Below, piece by piece: positions 1 to 11,700 of a DNA stretch of 64,000 nt. A model generated the notes under the pieces. It had not been told where the DNA came from. It ran no database searches and was given only the letters and a program-made list of their open reading frames with translations. Numbering within the stretch: position 1 is the stretch's first letter; every line of letters begins with the position of its first letter. Source of the DNA: Albula goreensis. Lineage: Eukaryota; Chordata; Actinopteri; Albuliformes; Albulidae. The translations under genes and the position numbers were made by a program. The stretch lies in assembly GCA_022829145.1 (NCBI GenBank), contig CM040751.1, positions 3,227,364 through 3,291,363 on the forward strand. The letters run 5' to 3'.

Positions 1-1130
1 TTTCCACAGCTCTGAGTGGACAGTTTACAGGCAAGTGTTTTACGTAAGACCTGAGATACAGCCACAGAAATGGAGTGTCATGAATTTTTAATAATTGTAC
101 CCAAACCACTGCACACGAGACCACGCCCAACTTCAGAATTAAATTTGTTGGGTGCACAGTGAAGTCTTGCAAAACATTTCCACTTTCAGATTTGCTGTTG
201 ATCACAAAATATAATCTAGCAAACTTGTATTGGCCATCCCTGCTAAATACTACAAGAAGTCTTTCTGACTGGTCCCAACAAATATTAAGTTAAAAAAGCC
301 AATTCCATTGTTACCAGGACAATAAAGCAATATACAATTACATGAATTAAAATTATGTTATTAAATACAATAGAATAATTGCACAGTTAGGCAAATTATA
401 ACTGTTTAAAAATGACTTGGAGGGTGCCCTTTGAAAGGGAAAAGGAGAAACAAGTTTACCCAGCTTAGGCTATTCATTATGTTCTTGAAGTAAAATTCTA
501 CGACATGGTGGCTTTATAAAATATCCTGTATTTCTAAACATTTCTGTATTTCTAAAATAATTAAATACCAATGTTTCTCAGCCTTACTGTGTAATATAAC
601 CTGAAATACATACAAAATACAGTGTCAAGTAGCAACTATGTGGTCCAAGCACCAAAAATAATGAATGCTAAAAATCTGTTCCACAGCGAGTGTTTATGCA
701 TTGGCTGACATACCCTGGCATTAAAAAAAAAATGTATCCGTTTGTTTTGAAGACCAGAATATTTATGATATAGTGCTCTCATGAGGTCAGGTGAGGGGAC
801 ATTTTGTAGGTAGCGCACTGTTAGCGGAGATGCAAACATAAACCAAATTTATCATCCAAGGTTTTTTATAATTCAGAGCACAACTGAATTTTTATTAGTT
901 TGTTGTGACCAATTCAAGATGGAGGAAAACCATGGGGTCCAAATGAAGCTGCTAGTCACTATAACAGGTTATCATTGGTTTTAATTGTTCAGCTTAGCCA
1001 GTGCTGTAGGATGGAGACTTATATATATAATACTTATATATAATACTATAAAATGCTAGTTTATCACTTCATGTAAAAACTGTGCTCATAGTTGATTGAC
1101 ATTTTTGACATTTGCCACAATTGCCACAAT
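1..1130. other. AT-rich intergenic DNA
   Basis: No coding sequence or named repeat is recognised. There is a short (TA)-rich run near 1018-1050 and a small minus-strand open frame at 636-839 without recognisable similarity. Confidence 0.6.
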
Positions 1131-1232
1131 TATTATATTATATTATATTATATTATATTATATTATATTATATTATATTATATTATATTATATTATATTA
1201 TATTATATTATATTATATTATATTATATTATA
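1131..1232. repeat. (TATTA)n pentanucleotide microsatellite
   Basis: Twenty uninterrupted copies of TATTA, with no substitutions. The perfect array suggests recent expansion and probable length polymorphism. The tyrosine/isoleucine open frame across it is an artefact. Confidence 0.98.
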
Positions 1233-1730
1233 ACAGACACAGCCAAATGCTGTGGTCTAAATTCTGTGTCTTTGAATAAAAACACTTAAAATCAAATTTA
1301 TCTTAGAGTGGCAGAATATCAAATATGGTGGATTTTATGGATCCCTAAGGGAGAAATGTTGGTGTTTAAGGAGACAGTGGTGGCAAGTCTTGGTCAAAAT
1401 TGGCAGGAGATACAATTATTTAAACATAACCATGGGAATAGTTTTGGTCAAGGTTTTCCTGAAGTTGGTCTTTATCAATGAATTATGTTTACTGGGATAG
1501 TTAAGCCAGAACTAAAAAAAAACCAGGGGTGGAAGAATAATATAATTTTACAAGTGGTTAATTTCTAATTTTGCTAGCAATTGTTGCAGAAATTCTATGG
1601 TTATCCTTCTGGCACTTGGGACTTCCATTCTTGGACCTTTAGATTTCATTTTTGTTGTAAGTCTGTCTGGATAAGGGCCTATAACATAATGTTGTGCTTC
1701 TTATAAATGAATAAGAAATCCTTTTGGATG

Positions 1731-1850
1731 TTTTCTGAAGCAAGAACACACTGGAAATCAGGAGTCTCAGAAATGGAAATTTCATTTGTGAAAGGGAACG
1801 TTGTTGAAAATCCTTTTGGTGTACAAGAACACACTGGATCAGGAGAGTGG
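1731..1850. repeat. Imperfect two-copy direct repeat
   Basis: Two copies of a segment containing AATCCTTTTGG followed by AAGAACACACTGGA and CAGGAG occur about 90 bases apart, just upstream of the Tc1-like remnant. They may belong to that element's 5' non-coding part or be a local duplication. Confidence 0.5.
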
Positions 1851-1859
1851 AATAGGGGT

Positions 1860-2480
1860 CAAAGGTCAAACCTCACCAACAGGGATAAACAAACACAAAA
1901 ACTGTACGACTTGAGCGTGAGCTTGACAAACGATGTGGCCGCTGATTGGAAACAGCTTTATCCGAGGCCCATGCACAACAATATAAAGCTAGGGTGATGA
2001 GCACAAACCCTGCGCTTCTGTGGTAAATATTAACATGGTCCGATGAGTCACCATTTACTCTTTCTACTACATCTGAATGGGTTTATTTTTGGAGAAAGTC
2101 AAAGGAAACCGTCAACCCACATTGCTTATTCCTGACTGTTAAACATGGCTGTGGATCTGTTTTAGTATGGGAAGATGGATGAGATTATCTTGGGGGGATC
2201 ATTGAGTCCAGGTTTTATTTAGCATTTAAGAATCATGGAAAAGGGCTATGAAGCCATTTTAGGTGGTGACACAGCCAAAAGTTGGTCCAAACAGCGTTTT
2301 CTCAAGACGTCTTAATATTAAAAAAACCAACGTCCTCACACACACTGCAAATGGACAATTGGTTTCATGAGCGCCAAGATGAAGTCAAACTCCTTTCAAA
2401 GACCTATGCTTTATTATTCTTAAAAAAGCTCCACAATAAATATGAATTAGCAATATCTTTCATAATTATTGAGCTAATCA
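1860..2480 (+). mobile_element. Degenerate Tc1-like transposase
   Basis: A decayed copy of a Tc1/mariner-superfamily transposase, the cut-and-paste DDE enzyme. From 2033 one frame reads through WSDESPFTL, where D is a family catalytic acidic residue. WRKSKETVNPHCL and VKHGCGSVLVW follow, and the frame stops just after WEDG near 2179. A later frame at 2333-2400 reads SHTLQMDNWFHERQDEVKLL, which resembles the region around the second catalytic Asp, but the Asp context is altered. Upstream, 1860-1990 has plausible but weaker similarity. Several frameshifts and stops make it inactive. I found no clear terminal inverted repeats. The family call rests on motif order and is fairly sure. Confidence 0.8.
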
Positions 2481-3052
2481 AACTAAAGCTATGATTAGAA
2501 TTAAATGAAACTATCACTATGATTATTTTCATTTTCGATTTCATGAACCGTTCAACAACCAACAAAGAAAATGTCTAAACAGTGGCCCCTAGTGGCAGAG
2601 TGGTTTATGTCACAGGAGATGATTTGCTAACAGCATCAAACGTACAATCATGCTAGCTAGCCTAAGGCCTACACCTTAAGGCCCCTCACAGTGAATGATG
2701 TTTGATTTAGCAGATACTTTATGACAATTATTATGCATCATGACTACGACGGAAAAAAATTCTACCTCAATAAAGCCCTTTTCACTCATGCACTGCAACC
2801 CTGAACTTATTCAGACATTACCCGGAGCAGCTGTATGTGAGAACGCAAATGTCCTCCAGTCATCATTACGGATGAGTCCGTAGCCTCATCCGCCATCTTC
2901 AATGTGCTGTATACAAAACGCTGCGATATCCGCAGCGACTTTTTGCATCATGTCTTGCCTCCTGCATGCTCTACCCAGGCGCCACCCCTCGCCTAAACCA
3001 AATGGAATATTTCTAGTTGGTGACACGGAAAATCTCTGGTTCTCCTAGCTAC
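2481..3052. other. Intergenic spacer
   Basis: No gene is recognised. It holds a CTCF-like core on the minus strand at 2582-2595 and a more GC-rich stretch at 2860-3000 with no clear coding potential. Confidence 0.55.
2582..2595 (-). promoter_or_regulatory. CTCF-like motif
   Basis: The minus strand reads CCACTAGGGGCCAC, 13 of 14 positions of the vertebrate CTCF core CCASYAGRKGGCRS. A sequence match alone does not show occupancy. Confidence 0.35.
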
Positions 3053-3535
3053 CAGTGTTGCCAATTTAGTGACTTTGTTGCTAGATGTAATGATTTTTTG
3101 ACCTTCCCTGGCAACTAAAAATTTTATCTAGTGACTAGCGACGAATTTGGTGACTTCGCACAAATTTGGCAATCTCCATTCTCGGTGTCGAGCAACAGCA
3201 AAAATTACTTTTCACCAATTTGTGAATTACATAACGTTTGCCTTCCCTAGAGCTCCAGCATTGCCCACGTTTATGAAAGTATCATTTTTATATATATTTG
3301 ACCTATATATAATTGACCTATGTAGAATCAGTCGCTGTAATTAACATGGAACTAAATGTTCTACAGATCTAACACATACTACGCAGCTTGGTAAACGGGA
3401 TGCCGTTCAGCTGTGTGACATACGCAAATTAGATGTGGTTACGTATTGTGCGACGTCATCATGCAATCTAGCGACTTTTAGCGTCATTTCAGAGAGCCAA
3501 TAGCAACTTCTGGTGAGATTTTTTAGGCAACACTG
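3053..3535. mobile_element. Non-autonomous hAT-type MITE
   Basis: A 483-bp element starts with CAGTGTTGCC (3053-3062) and ends with its exact reverse complement GGCAACACTG (3526-3535). Flanks are CTAGCTAC (3045-3052) and TGTGCTAC (3536-3543), an eight-base pair sharing the last five bases, consistent with a decayed 8-bp hAT target-site duplication. The interior has repeated tagcgact/tagtgact words near both ends and no transposase. CAG...CTG termini and 8-bp duplications are hAT hallmarks. The minor open frame at 3147-3344 inside it is not a gene. Confidence 0.75.
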
Positions 3536-3543
3536 TGTGCTAC

Positions 3544-4739
3544 AAAAAAATGGACCTAATTCTCCATTGTCCAGAGTTCATATGAGAAAATGGCTTAACA
3601 TAGCTACATTCCACCCAGTCTCTCTCATTATTGTGTTATGATACATTCTGTTAGAGATCCTCTATGCATCATATTGTTACAGAAAGTAACTCCTCATTGT
3701 TTTAGTATGCCTTGCCATCAGAGTTAGCGATGATTCTGCTAGCCTTTAGCTAGTATAATCCATACCATGTTTAGATTACCTCAGGTTGTCTTACTATGAT
3801 ACCACATCTGAACAATGAATGTGTGTCTGTTATGCTTCCTCTCTTTCTTGCCCTTACTGTGGAAATAAAACCTTAATGTTTTGTTGCAGCTCCAAGTATT
3901 TTGGATTCATTTTTGCTTCCATTCAACATTAGGCCCTGTTTTTTTTTTTACTACCTTGTGTTTAAAAAAAATTGAATTTCTAGAATTAAACTGTCTTTCA
4001 TCTTTTTTGTTCCCTCTCTCTGAAAAAAAGAAGAAAATATATATATATATAAATAAATACAGAAATCTATTCAAAGATTTCATAAAGAGTTTATGCTTAA
4101 AGTACACAGGGTCAGAATATGGCCAGTTGTGATTTGTTTCTTTACTGATGTCACAGAGAAACAAGAATATAACTGACAGTGAGATATATAAAAGCCAACT
4201 TACTTGAAGACATGCAAACAAAAATAAGGAAACCTTCAACAATGAAATAAAGCTCAAGTGAGGTTAAATTTCAAATATGAAATTTTCTACATACAATTAA
4301 TTAAGTAGATGATTAACAGAATAAGATGTGATTACAATAAACAGAGCCGACAGCCATAAATAAAAACACAGAGGGCACATTGTAATTAAATCACCATGTA
4401 TATGATACTTTCAGTAAAAAGTCTTAATATCCATATTAAAATATTCCCTCCTCCAAAACTCTGCAAGAATGATTATAAGAGGACAGCAGAACCTTACAGA
4501 TAAAAAAACAGCACAAGACAACCAAATGTAGTCTATTCTCCAAAACAGCATTCTACTCCAAACCATTATGTCTTTGCACAATTGCCACAGAATACTATTT
4601 GGGAAAATTAGCACATTGGCTAACAGACACTAATAGGTTACCTAGATGTTAAAAAAAACAGGTACGAGTCAACAGTTATCAGACAATTGACAAACCATCC
4701 AGGTGGCAAAATAGATAGGAACAATTAAAGAGAAAGCAA
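3544..4739. other. AT-rich intergenic DNA
   Basis: Holds short A/T runs and a (TA)n tract near 4037-4052. Small open frames occur on both strands, are overlapping and low-complexity, and show no recognisable domain. Confidence 0.6.
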
Positions 4740-4770
4740 CTGTGGCTCGGTGGGTAGCTCTATGCAACAG
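4738..4770 (+). mobile_element. Possible tRNA-derived SINE fragment
   Basis: The segment ctgtggctcggtgggtagct resembles the box A region found at the head of many fish tRNA-derived SINEs. No box B-like sequence follows within the expected distance, so at most this is a short remnant. Confidence 0.3.
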
Positions 4771-5426
4771 ATATCTAGATCATTAAAATCTTTCTTATCA
4801 GTGAAAAGGTAAGTGTTGCACCTTAATGAATCACGCTTTCCAATTGATGATAAAAGTTAAAGATACACTCTCTTACTTAAACCTGCCCTGGTAGAGAGAG
4901 CGGATACTCATGCATGATTCACCGAAACGACTTCTTTGTCAAGGCGCTTCAGCTTCGGCAAAGCATACAGATCTGTGTAATTCCCTTTAACCGTATCGTT
5001 TTCCAATTGTTAACGTTTTCCTTTATGGGAGCGAACGACGCTCTCAGAGCGACACGCAGTCTCTGCCTCTTTCACCCGGCCGCTCTTCATGCGTCGTTCT
5101 TCTGGGGAAGGAACACACAGCTTGTGTTCAGCTCGACTGAACAGGACCGCCATACGTTTCCGCTCCCTCTTCAGTATCCTAACCACACCGGTATTCCACT
5201 CGCACATTATATCTCAGTCAATGAACAGTTTAGTTTACTTACAGCACACTAATGCGCTATGTCAATGGGCATGCGAAGGGAGAGAGACACAACGAAATAT
5301 ATATTTTTGGTTACCTTAGATTTGCCTGCTAGTAACCTGCAGGATTGAATTTTATTTTTTTTTTTCATGTTGCATAATGTCAACTGAATCAGTAATTACA
5401 GGTTTAATTTAAAGTCTAGTTACAGA
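4771..5426. other. Spacer with a CpG-rich patch
   Basis: The stretch 5020-5190 is notably GC- and CpG-richer than its surroundings and is open in several frames on both strands, with no product recognised. It may be a regulatory patch or a decayed repeat. Confidence 0.4.
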
Positions 5427-5547
5427 TGTTGGGGTTGACAAATATGTGTTATGTGAAGGACACAGGTGTAGAACAGTAACCAATGAGATTCCAGCATGCA
5501 GAGGATCATGTATAAAACTGCTGGGTAGGTGTGGCTGCCTGTAAACA
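5427..5547 (+). promoter_or_regulatory. CCAAT-TATA module, possible LTR fragment
   Basis: A CCAAT box (5480-5484) lies about 30 bases upstream of TATAAAA (5511-5517), which is the spacing of a core promoter. The surrounding segment begins TGTTGGGG and ends GTAAACA, so it has TG...CA ends as an LTR would. I see no target-site duplication. It could be a solo-LTR remnant or a chance arrangement. Confidence 0.3.
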
Positions 5548-5556
5548 GTGCAGGGT

Positions 5557-5670
5557 CGTGAATGATTACATGTAATCTGGGCAACATAATCAGATTACAA
5601 AATAAAAATGACTGTAATCAGACCAAATTACTTTGGTTACGGTCACACTTTTTAAAGATTACAGGTTACA
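5557..5670. repeat. GATTACA-rich repeat patch with a 14-bp palindrome
   Basis: Contains the perfect palindrome GATTACATGTAATC (5564-5577) and further GATTACA or TGTAATC words at 5593, 5613 and 5657. Such patches recur in fish genomes as parts of short DNA transposons, but I cannot name a family here. Confidence 0.5.
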
Positions 5671-7560
5671 GATAATGTTTTTGAACTTCCCTGCCTGCTT
5701 GTATATATGTTCATATATTGAAATTCAGATACTGTTCAAATATCAAGCTCCTGTATATTGTGTAGCACATGTTAACAAGTGCAGTGCTTTATTTGACAAG
5801 ATTGAATGTCAGTGGAAATTATATTTATTTAGTGTGTTTTTTTTCCACATTATTCATGTGATTTACCTCAATCCCTCTTACATAACCCTCCATAATCGCA
5901 AAGCAAGTTGATTTCTTGAAATACAGCCACTAGGCTGTATAACAGTAGACTTGAACACTGTCTCATAGTATTCCTCATGTGGAAATATGAAAGCACACCC
6001 ATGCCCTTATCAATTAAATTATATCTATATTTTAGGAAACAGGTGTAGGTGTATGGAACCATGGTCCAAGAGTGCTGGAGATCTCTGCTTTTTTTCCAAC
6101 TCCAGCACATGGTCACCTCTATCCCTACTAAGTGATGCTAAACGTCCATGATAAATTCTGTGAAATAGGGCATCATGTGATTTGGACGTTGTGCGAACAC
6201 CATATTATCAAAGCTATTTGGGATACTGTAGTGTACCTGCATTGACTAAATAGCCAAGATACTGTACACATACAGTACTGTATTTCAGCGAATGTATCTG
6301 TCAAGGTACTATATGGGTTAAATACGCTACGTCCCGTTCTCTGATCAGGATTTCTGAACTCTCTTTTAACCTAATGGGACCACAGACGTATATGTGGTTG
6401 GACGTTGCCCAGACATTATACTCATGACTCAAAGTAGTTTAGGGTTGGAACCAGGAAAGTCTGAACTGCTTACTCTTTATCCCTGTCCCAAAACAGCTAA
6501 CAGTGGAACCAGCAGACAAACATAGACAAAGAAATGAAAACCTGCTGGACAATCTGTGGATTGGGGTACATTCTGCCTGTTTAAGATGCTTCAACCAGCC
6601 TTGGTTAGTACCAAATGCCAACAAAATGCAATCTGCATTCTTGAAGATGAGTCCATGCAGCCGCAGGGCCTGTGTCCGTCACGAGAACACCGTGGAAGGA
6701 ACCGCATGAGACCGGCACAATCCCGGTGGAATTTCTGATCACCAAAATGCCGAAACTCGAAGGTCAGCTCTCCGAGCCAACTGGATCGAGTCCACAATCC
6801 AGTCCCTTTTCAAAGAGGCTTAGTTAAGGCCTCCATTTTGTTACAAAGAGCTTTTGAGCTTTGACCCAAATGCATTTGGTTTGGTCCACTTTGGTAAGGA
6901 ATGAAACAGTCGGATCAAGTTCACGGAGCATTTCACATGCGGTCTGATTAGAGAACTGAATGGGCAGCGAACGCAGACACGTCTAGGGACCAGACAAGAA
7001 AACAGGAGTCAGACTCGAGCTCATCCATGAACCTGTCAGGATTTAACCCGCCACGCTTGTTTAATCTATCAGGAAAAGGCTGTCTTTACAGCGCCTACCT
7101 TCCGAGGTCTAGGACCTAAATCTGTGCTTGAGAGAGATTTGTTGGGAGAGATTGTGTACACTATATATAACCGTCAGAGCCTTTGAACATCTGTTTGAAC
7201 ACACCACTCCTGGGAGAAACATTTGATTTTTCTGCAGCAGATACACATTCAGGTGCACATAGGTTAGACAGCCATTATACTGGAGTCTACATGAACAACA
7301 CAGTACAAATACAGAAGGACAGTCTTTGAAGGGTTTTGGAGATGTACAAGGCCAACAAAATTACAGCACTGGGTCCAGCTGTGATTATAATTGTGAAAAG
7401 AATGTGTGAAATCCCATCGCTGTATTATTTTTCTGCACGTTTTTTCACTGGGGACGCTAATTAAAAGTTGCCCTTTAACTTGAACTTCTGCTCAAGTTAA
7501 TAATTTTGATGAACGTACTGGCTTGGGCGATGAAGACAGGGGTGTAGCAGATGTGAGTTT
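5671..7560. other. Intergenic spacer
   Basis: No gene is recognised. 6440-6800 has overlapping small open frames on both strands and somewhat higher GC, and 6840-6990 has the feel of an old interspersed repeat; neither could be assigned to a family. Confidence 0.5.
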
Positions 7561-7563
7561 GCG

Positions 7564-7635
7564 GAGTCTCACTGGAGGAGATAACTTGCTGGAGACACTC
7601 ACTGGAGAGAACTCACTGGAGTGTCTCACTAGAGA
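7564..7635. repeat. Degenerate short tandem repeat (TCACTGGAG-like)
   Basis: Four to five imperfect copies of ctcactggaga at irregular spacing of about 15-35 bases. Confidence 0.6.
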
Positions 7636-10600
7636 GACTCACTTGCCTTTTTAAATAACTCTCTGCAGTCTTTGTACAAAGGGCCAAATTCAGAACGGCA
7701 GGTGAGAGCATTTTCAACACATTGCAAACCTTTCAAGTTTGTGGAACAAAACATTTTATAAGCCACCCAATAAAAAGCATTGGCCTGAATTCAATCTAAT
7801 GCATTTATCCACTTTAATGGCATGCAATTCAAACAAACCATGGTCTTAAGCCTGAAAATGGAAGAAACAGGAGCGAGTATAGCCCTAAGGCAAAGCATGT
7901 ATTTTCATTTCTGTACTTTGGTGTCACATGATGGATATCAATCACAAATTGATATCGACAGCTCAATTTGAACCAGTTCTATGGTTTTAGTGGTTTTAAT
8001 TAAGTTAGTAAAAATGAAGTTTTAAATAGAAATAGTTTGGATTCTTCGAATCAAGAATTTAAATTTAACTACTCTATAATTCAAGCATTTTTTCATTCAT
8101 TTAAATGGGACTTTTCATTTTTTATATCAGGAATTAAATTTGAACCAGTTAAAACTTGCTCAAATGGTAAATATTCATTTTAATGAATTAAAATCGAATT
8201 TGAACTAATCAAAAATAAAATCCTATTATAATACCTGAATCTGTATAACCTTCTATGATGTTCACACTCTTTTGGCAAAAAATGTGTGTAAAATGTTTCA
8301 GTTTCATATATTTCGGATGCATGCATTAACAAGTAATGATATTACCTAATAACCTATAAGGTTTAAGTACTATTTACCAAACAAAGCCGGAGAAAATGTT
8401 TCACAACCAGCAATGTTTCACAACAAGCAGTGACTAGGCAAGTTTAGATGAATTTATTACTGCCTCAGAAAAAAAACAGATCAGTTATCATATCAAATTG
8501 ACAGTTACTGTTAACTTGCTGAGACAAGTAAAATTGCTGTTTGAACCATATGTTTATCAGACCCCCAATGGAGGTTAATGCTTTAGGGTTAGCTGATGAG
8601 ATGTCAGCTGAACAAAGTGATCTACATATACATACTTTTGAGATGACACTGTTTGTGTTTGTGTCAAGGGAAACAATATGTTACAGTTAGATTTTAAAGC
8701 GACAGCACACCCTAAAACCTTGTTTCATCAAATTGGTGATTTTGTGACAATATTGGTTAAACATGGTCTTATTCACTTAATAGTGAGAATTTAATTTGGT
8801 AAAATAGGCCGGTATTTCTAAAAACATGAAGCCCTCCTCTCTTAAACAGTAGATGAAAATCAGTATGTGCCCCCTGGTCAGTAAGTGAAAATAATAGAGC
8901 AAGTCACAGTAAAAAGTCGCCGTAAAAAGTAAAGACCGTCTGAGGTGTCAGGTTAATAATATATATGCAGTCGCAGGTTCACAAGGTTATTCTTGTTGTC
9001 TGTCATTCTAATTATGAGGTTGAATGTGACATGCTCATTTTGTGTGCCAGTGTGATACTTAGTGGTCAGTGGTCCCAGAATGTCTCTCTCTGTCAGGGAA
9101 TGCGGCATTTTTGCCAATTTCCATAATTTCTGATCCGATAACGAGTATCAGTTACTCCCAATGCAGATACAACTACGATTAAGAGTATAGTGAAGCTGGC
9201 CTACCCCTCATAGGTGGTATGTCCGCAAAAAACATGTAGCCAGAAATACCTGCTCCTACAATCAGTTTGATACCAGCATTCATTTGCAGCAATGATTTCT
9301 CTTTCAGTAACAAGACCGCCAAACATATGGATAATGATTAATTTGATTTACTAAACTGATTGTTTGTGTTGTTTGGAGGTTGATATTTCCAAATGGTATG
9401 CATATTTTGCTGACATCGAATATTTTGGAAGGCTGTTTTTTTAACAAGATGGCAGCAAGCTCAATATCTAGCCATGATTTATTCTGCATCTGGAAGCCAA
9501 TAAAATATGTGCATAGTCGTAAAACACGATGGAAAAGTAAGACACTGTTTAAGATTTCATAGTGATATGGGGAAGAGGTTTGGTTTTCAAAATGTATGTA
9601 TCGGAAACAAATCAATGAAGAAGGAATCAGAAGTTGACATTGCATTATTCTTCTGTTCCTCCAAAAGCCCATGAATACATGTATATATGGCGTATATATG
9701 ACATTTTGGAGGTCTAAAGACTGTAAGAGGAATCGTAAATGTTGTCTTTTGTATTGAGACAAAAATATCTCATTATGCATTATTATTCATTGACAATGAA
9801 GACAAAACCACAGCTGCAAGTGAGCTTTCAAATTGGATTGGATCTTTCATGAGATCATTCTTTTTCATTGACACATCTCATATGTCAATCCAGACCCAAA
9901 AAACATGGAATTGTTACAGATCTCTGATGAATCGGCCTACGTTTGACAAACTTGTTAAGATAGAACAGATCAGCAAGATACGGAGCCACATATTACTATA
10001 TATGGTATAGGATTTCCTTTCATTTGACATGCTTTTCATACATATAGTATATAGAATAGATTCTGCATACACATCCTTATTTTGACCCTGCATGGAATCT
10101 TGATATCCTGCCAATATGGACTCCAAACACAATGCAAAATTGCAATTTTTTTCTGATTGTAAATGTAAATTGTCGGAGACAAATGTGCACGATTGTTCAC
10201 AATGGGGTCTTTGTCACCAAACACTCTTATAATTTGTAAAATAAACAAAAAATGACTCATGGGCTCACAGGCTTATATGGACCCCTTTATTGTTGACTTT
10301 GTATTTTTCTTTTCACTGTCGGCGCATTCATGTTTCATTTTATTGATACTTCCCTAAGCTGCATCATAACATTGGTTTGCTCGAGTAAGCTCTGCATAAT
10401 TAATCCTTGATGGTGTAATTGACTGCTTACATGCACTCTTTAATTGCTTTTTGAAAATAAATGTGACATTGAGTGCCAACAGTGACACCCTGAGGCCAGG
10501 GCTGAAACTGCGGTCACATGCCTCTCATGTCACATGGGAAGGCATTTCTGCCGGCCCTGCTGATGGAGGCCGGTTGCCCACGTGTTTCTAGGCACTCGCT

Positions 10601-11700
10601 GGGAGGAACTAATGCAGCATGCAGCTGTAACCAAAGGAAGCCTGGCCAACATTAGCCCCTTCCACCCCCATTAGCAACATCTTGCACCCCTGCTGGGACA
10701 AGGCTAATTGGTCATTGTCAGGTTCTAGCATAGCCCACTAGCATAGCCTAGGCTTAAGCCTGTGACCACAGGCCTTAACTGCACTCATGGTAAGTGCCTT
10801 TTCCAGACTGAGCCACTCAGCTGCCAGAAATAATCAACTCTGAAATCCAAAATACTTATATCAATCAAGGATGCAATAAAATTACTGTTTAGAAAATTGG
10901 AAGAAAGACATCACATTGCAATTGTTTAATCCAGCACAAATGAAAATTGCCAGGCAAAAAGTGTCCCTATCCATGTTTATAAAGTTAAAACTGTACCACA
11001 GTTTATCATCGGTATCGGATACCAGGATTTAGACACTTGCTTGTGTGTAGGAGCTATACATTTTTGTCTAAGTATAACTTGAATAGAGCTCTGGGTGGCA
11101 GGTGTATCACACTGAATGGGATTCACTCCTCCGAAAGCGCTGAAGGAACGGCAGGGGAACATGCAACTGTTTTTATTTCCTGGACTCTGATTCACACAAC
11201 TTTCATCCGATCGGTGAAAAGGTGGCAATACCTGTTAGCTCCTTGAACATTCAACACTGGAGAGAAGGGTACACGCAAGGTCTTACATTTCACAGATGAA
11301 CATAGATAAGCTTTTGGGTGCAGTCTGATGTACTTTAGTAAATACGAGGTATGGAGTGATGAGTACTAAGGTCTGAAATGACCCAGCCGTGCTATCTGAG
11401 CAGATTTGCCTCCGATTTAAGTAGATCCATATTTAATGTCGCTTCAGCACATGTTTTTGGCATCAGACTGAAAAACGAAGAGAACAAATATTAGAAATGT
11501 ATATTTTTCATAATCCTGCAGCTGATTCTCAGTAAAACTGAGCCCAAAGCCGTGTCCTGATCACCCCAGCGTTGGAGAAAAACATTACATTTCTCCATGG
11601 GTCAGCTGATTCCAGCTGATGTTCACTCACCAGTAATCACCCAGCTGTGATGTCCGCACATAACTCCTGGCTGTGCCTCACAAGCACGTCTCCTGAACAC
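7636..11700. other. AT-rich intergenic DNA
   Basis: About 4 kb without a recognised gene. The longest open frame is a 158-codon minus-strand ATG frame at 9304-9780. It has no recognised domain and no paired splice signals that I could see, and its composition matches the AT-rich background. A more GC-rich stretch at 10490-10740 also shows nothing I can identify. Confidence 0.5.

Noticed and set aside
9304-9780. 158-codon minus-strand frame, the longest unidentified one
   Set aside because: No recognisable domain, background composition, overlapping frame on the other strand. Left as unproven rather than called a gene.
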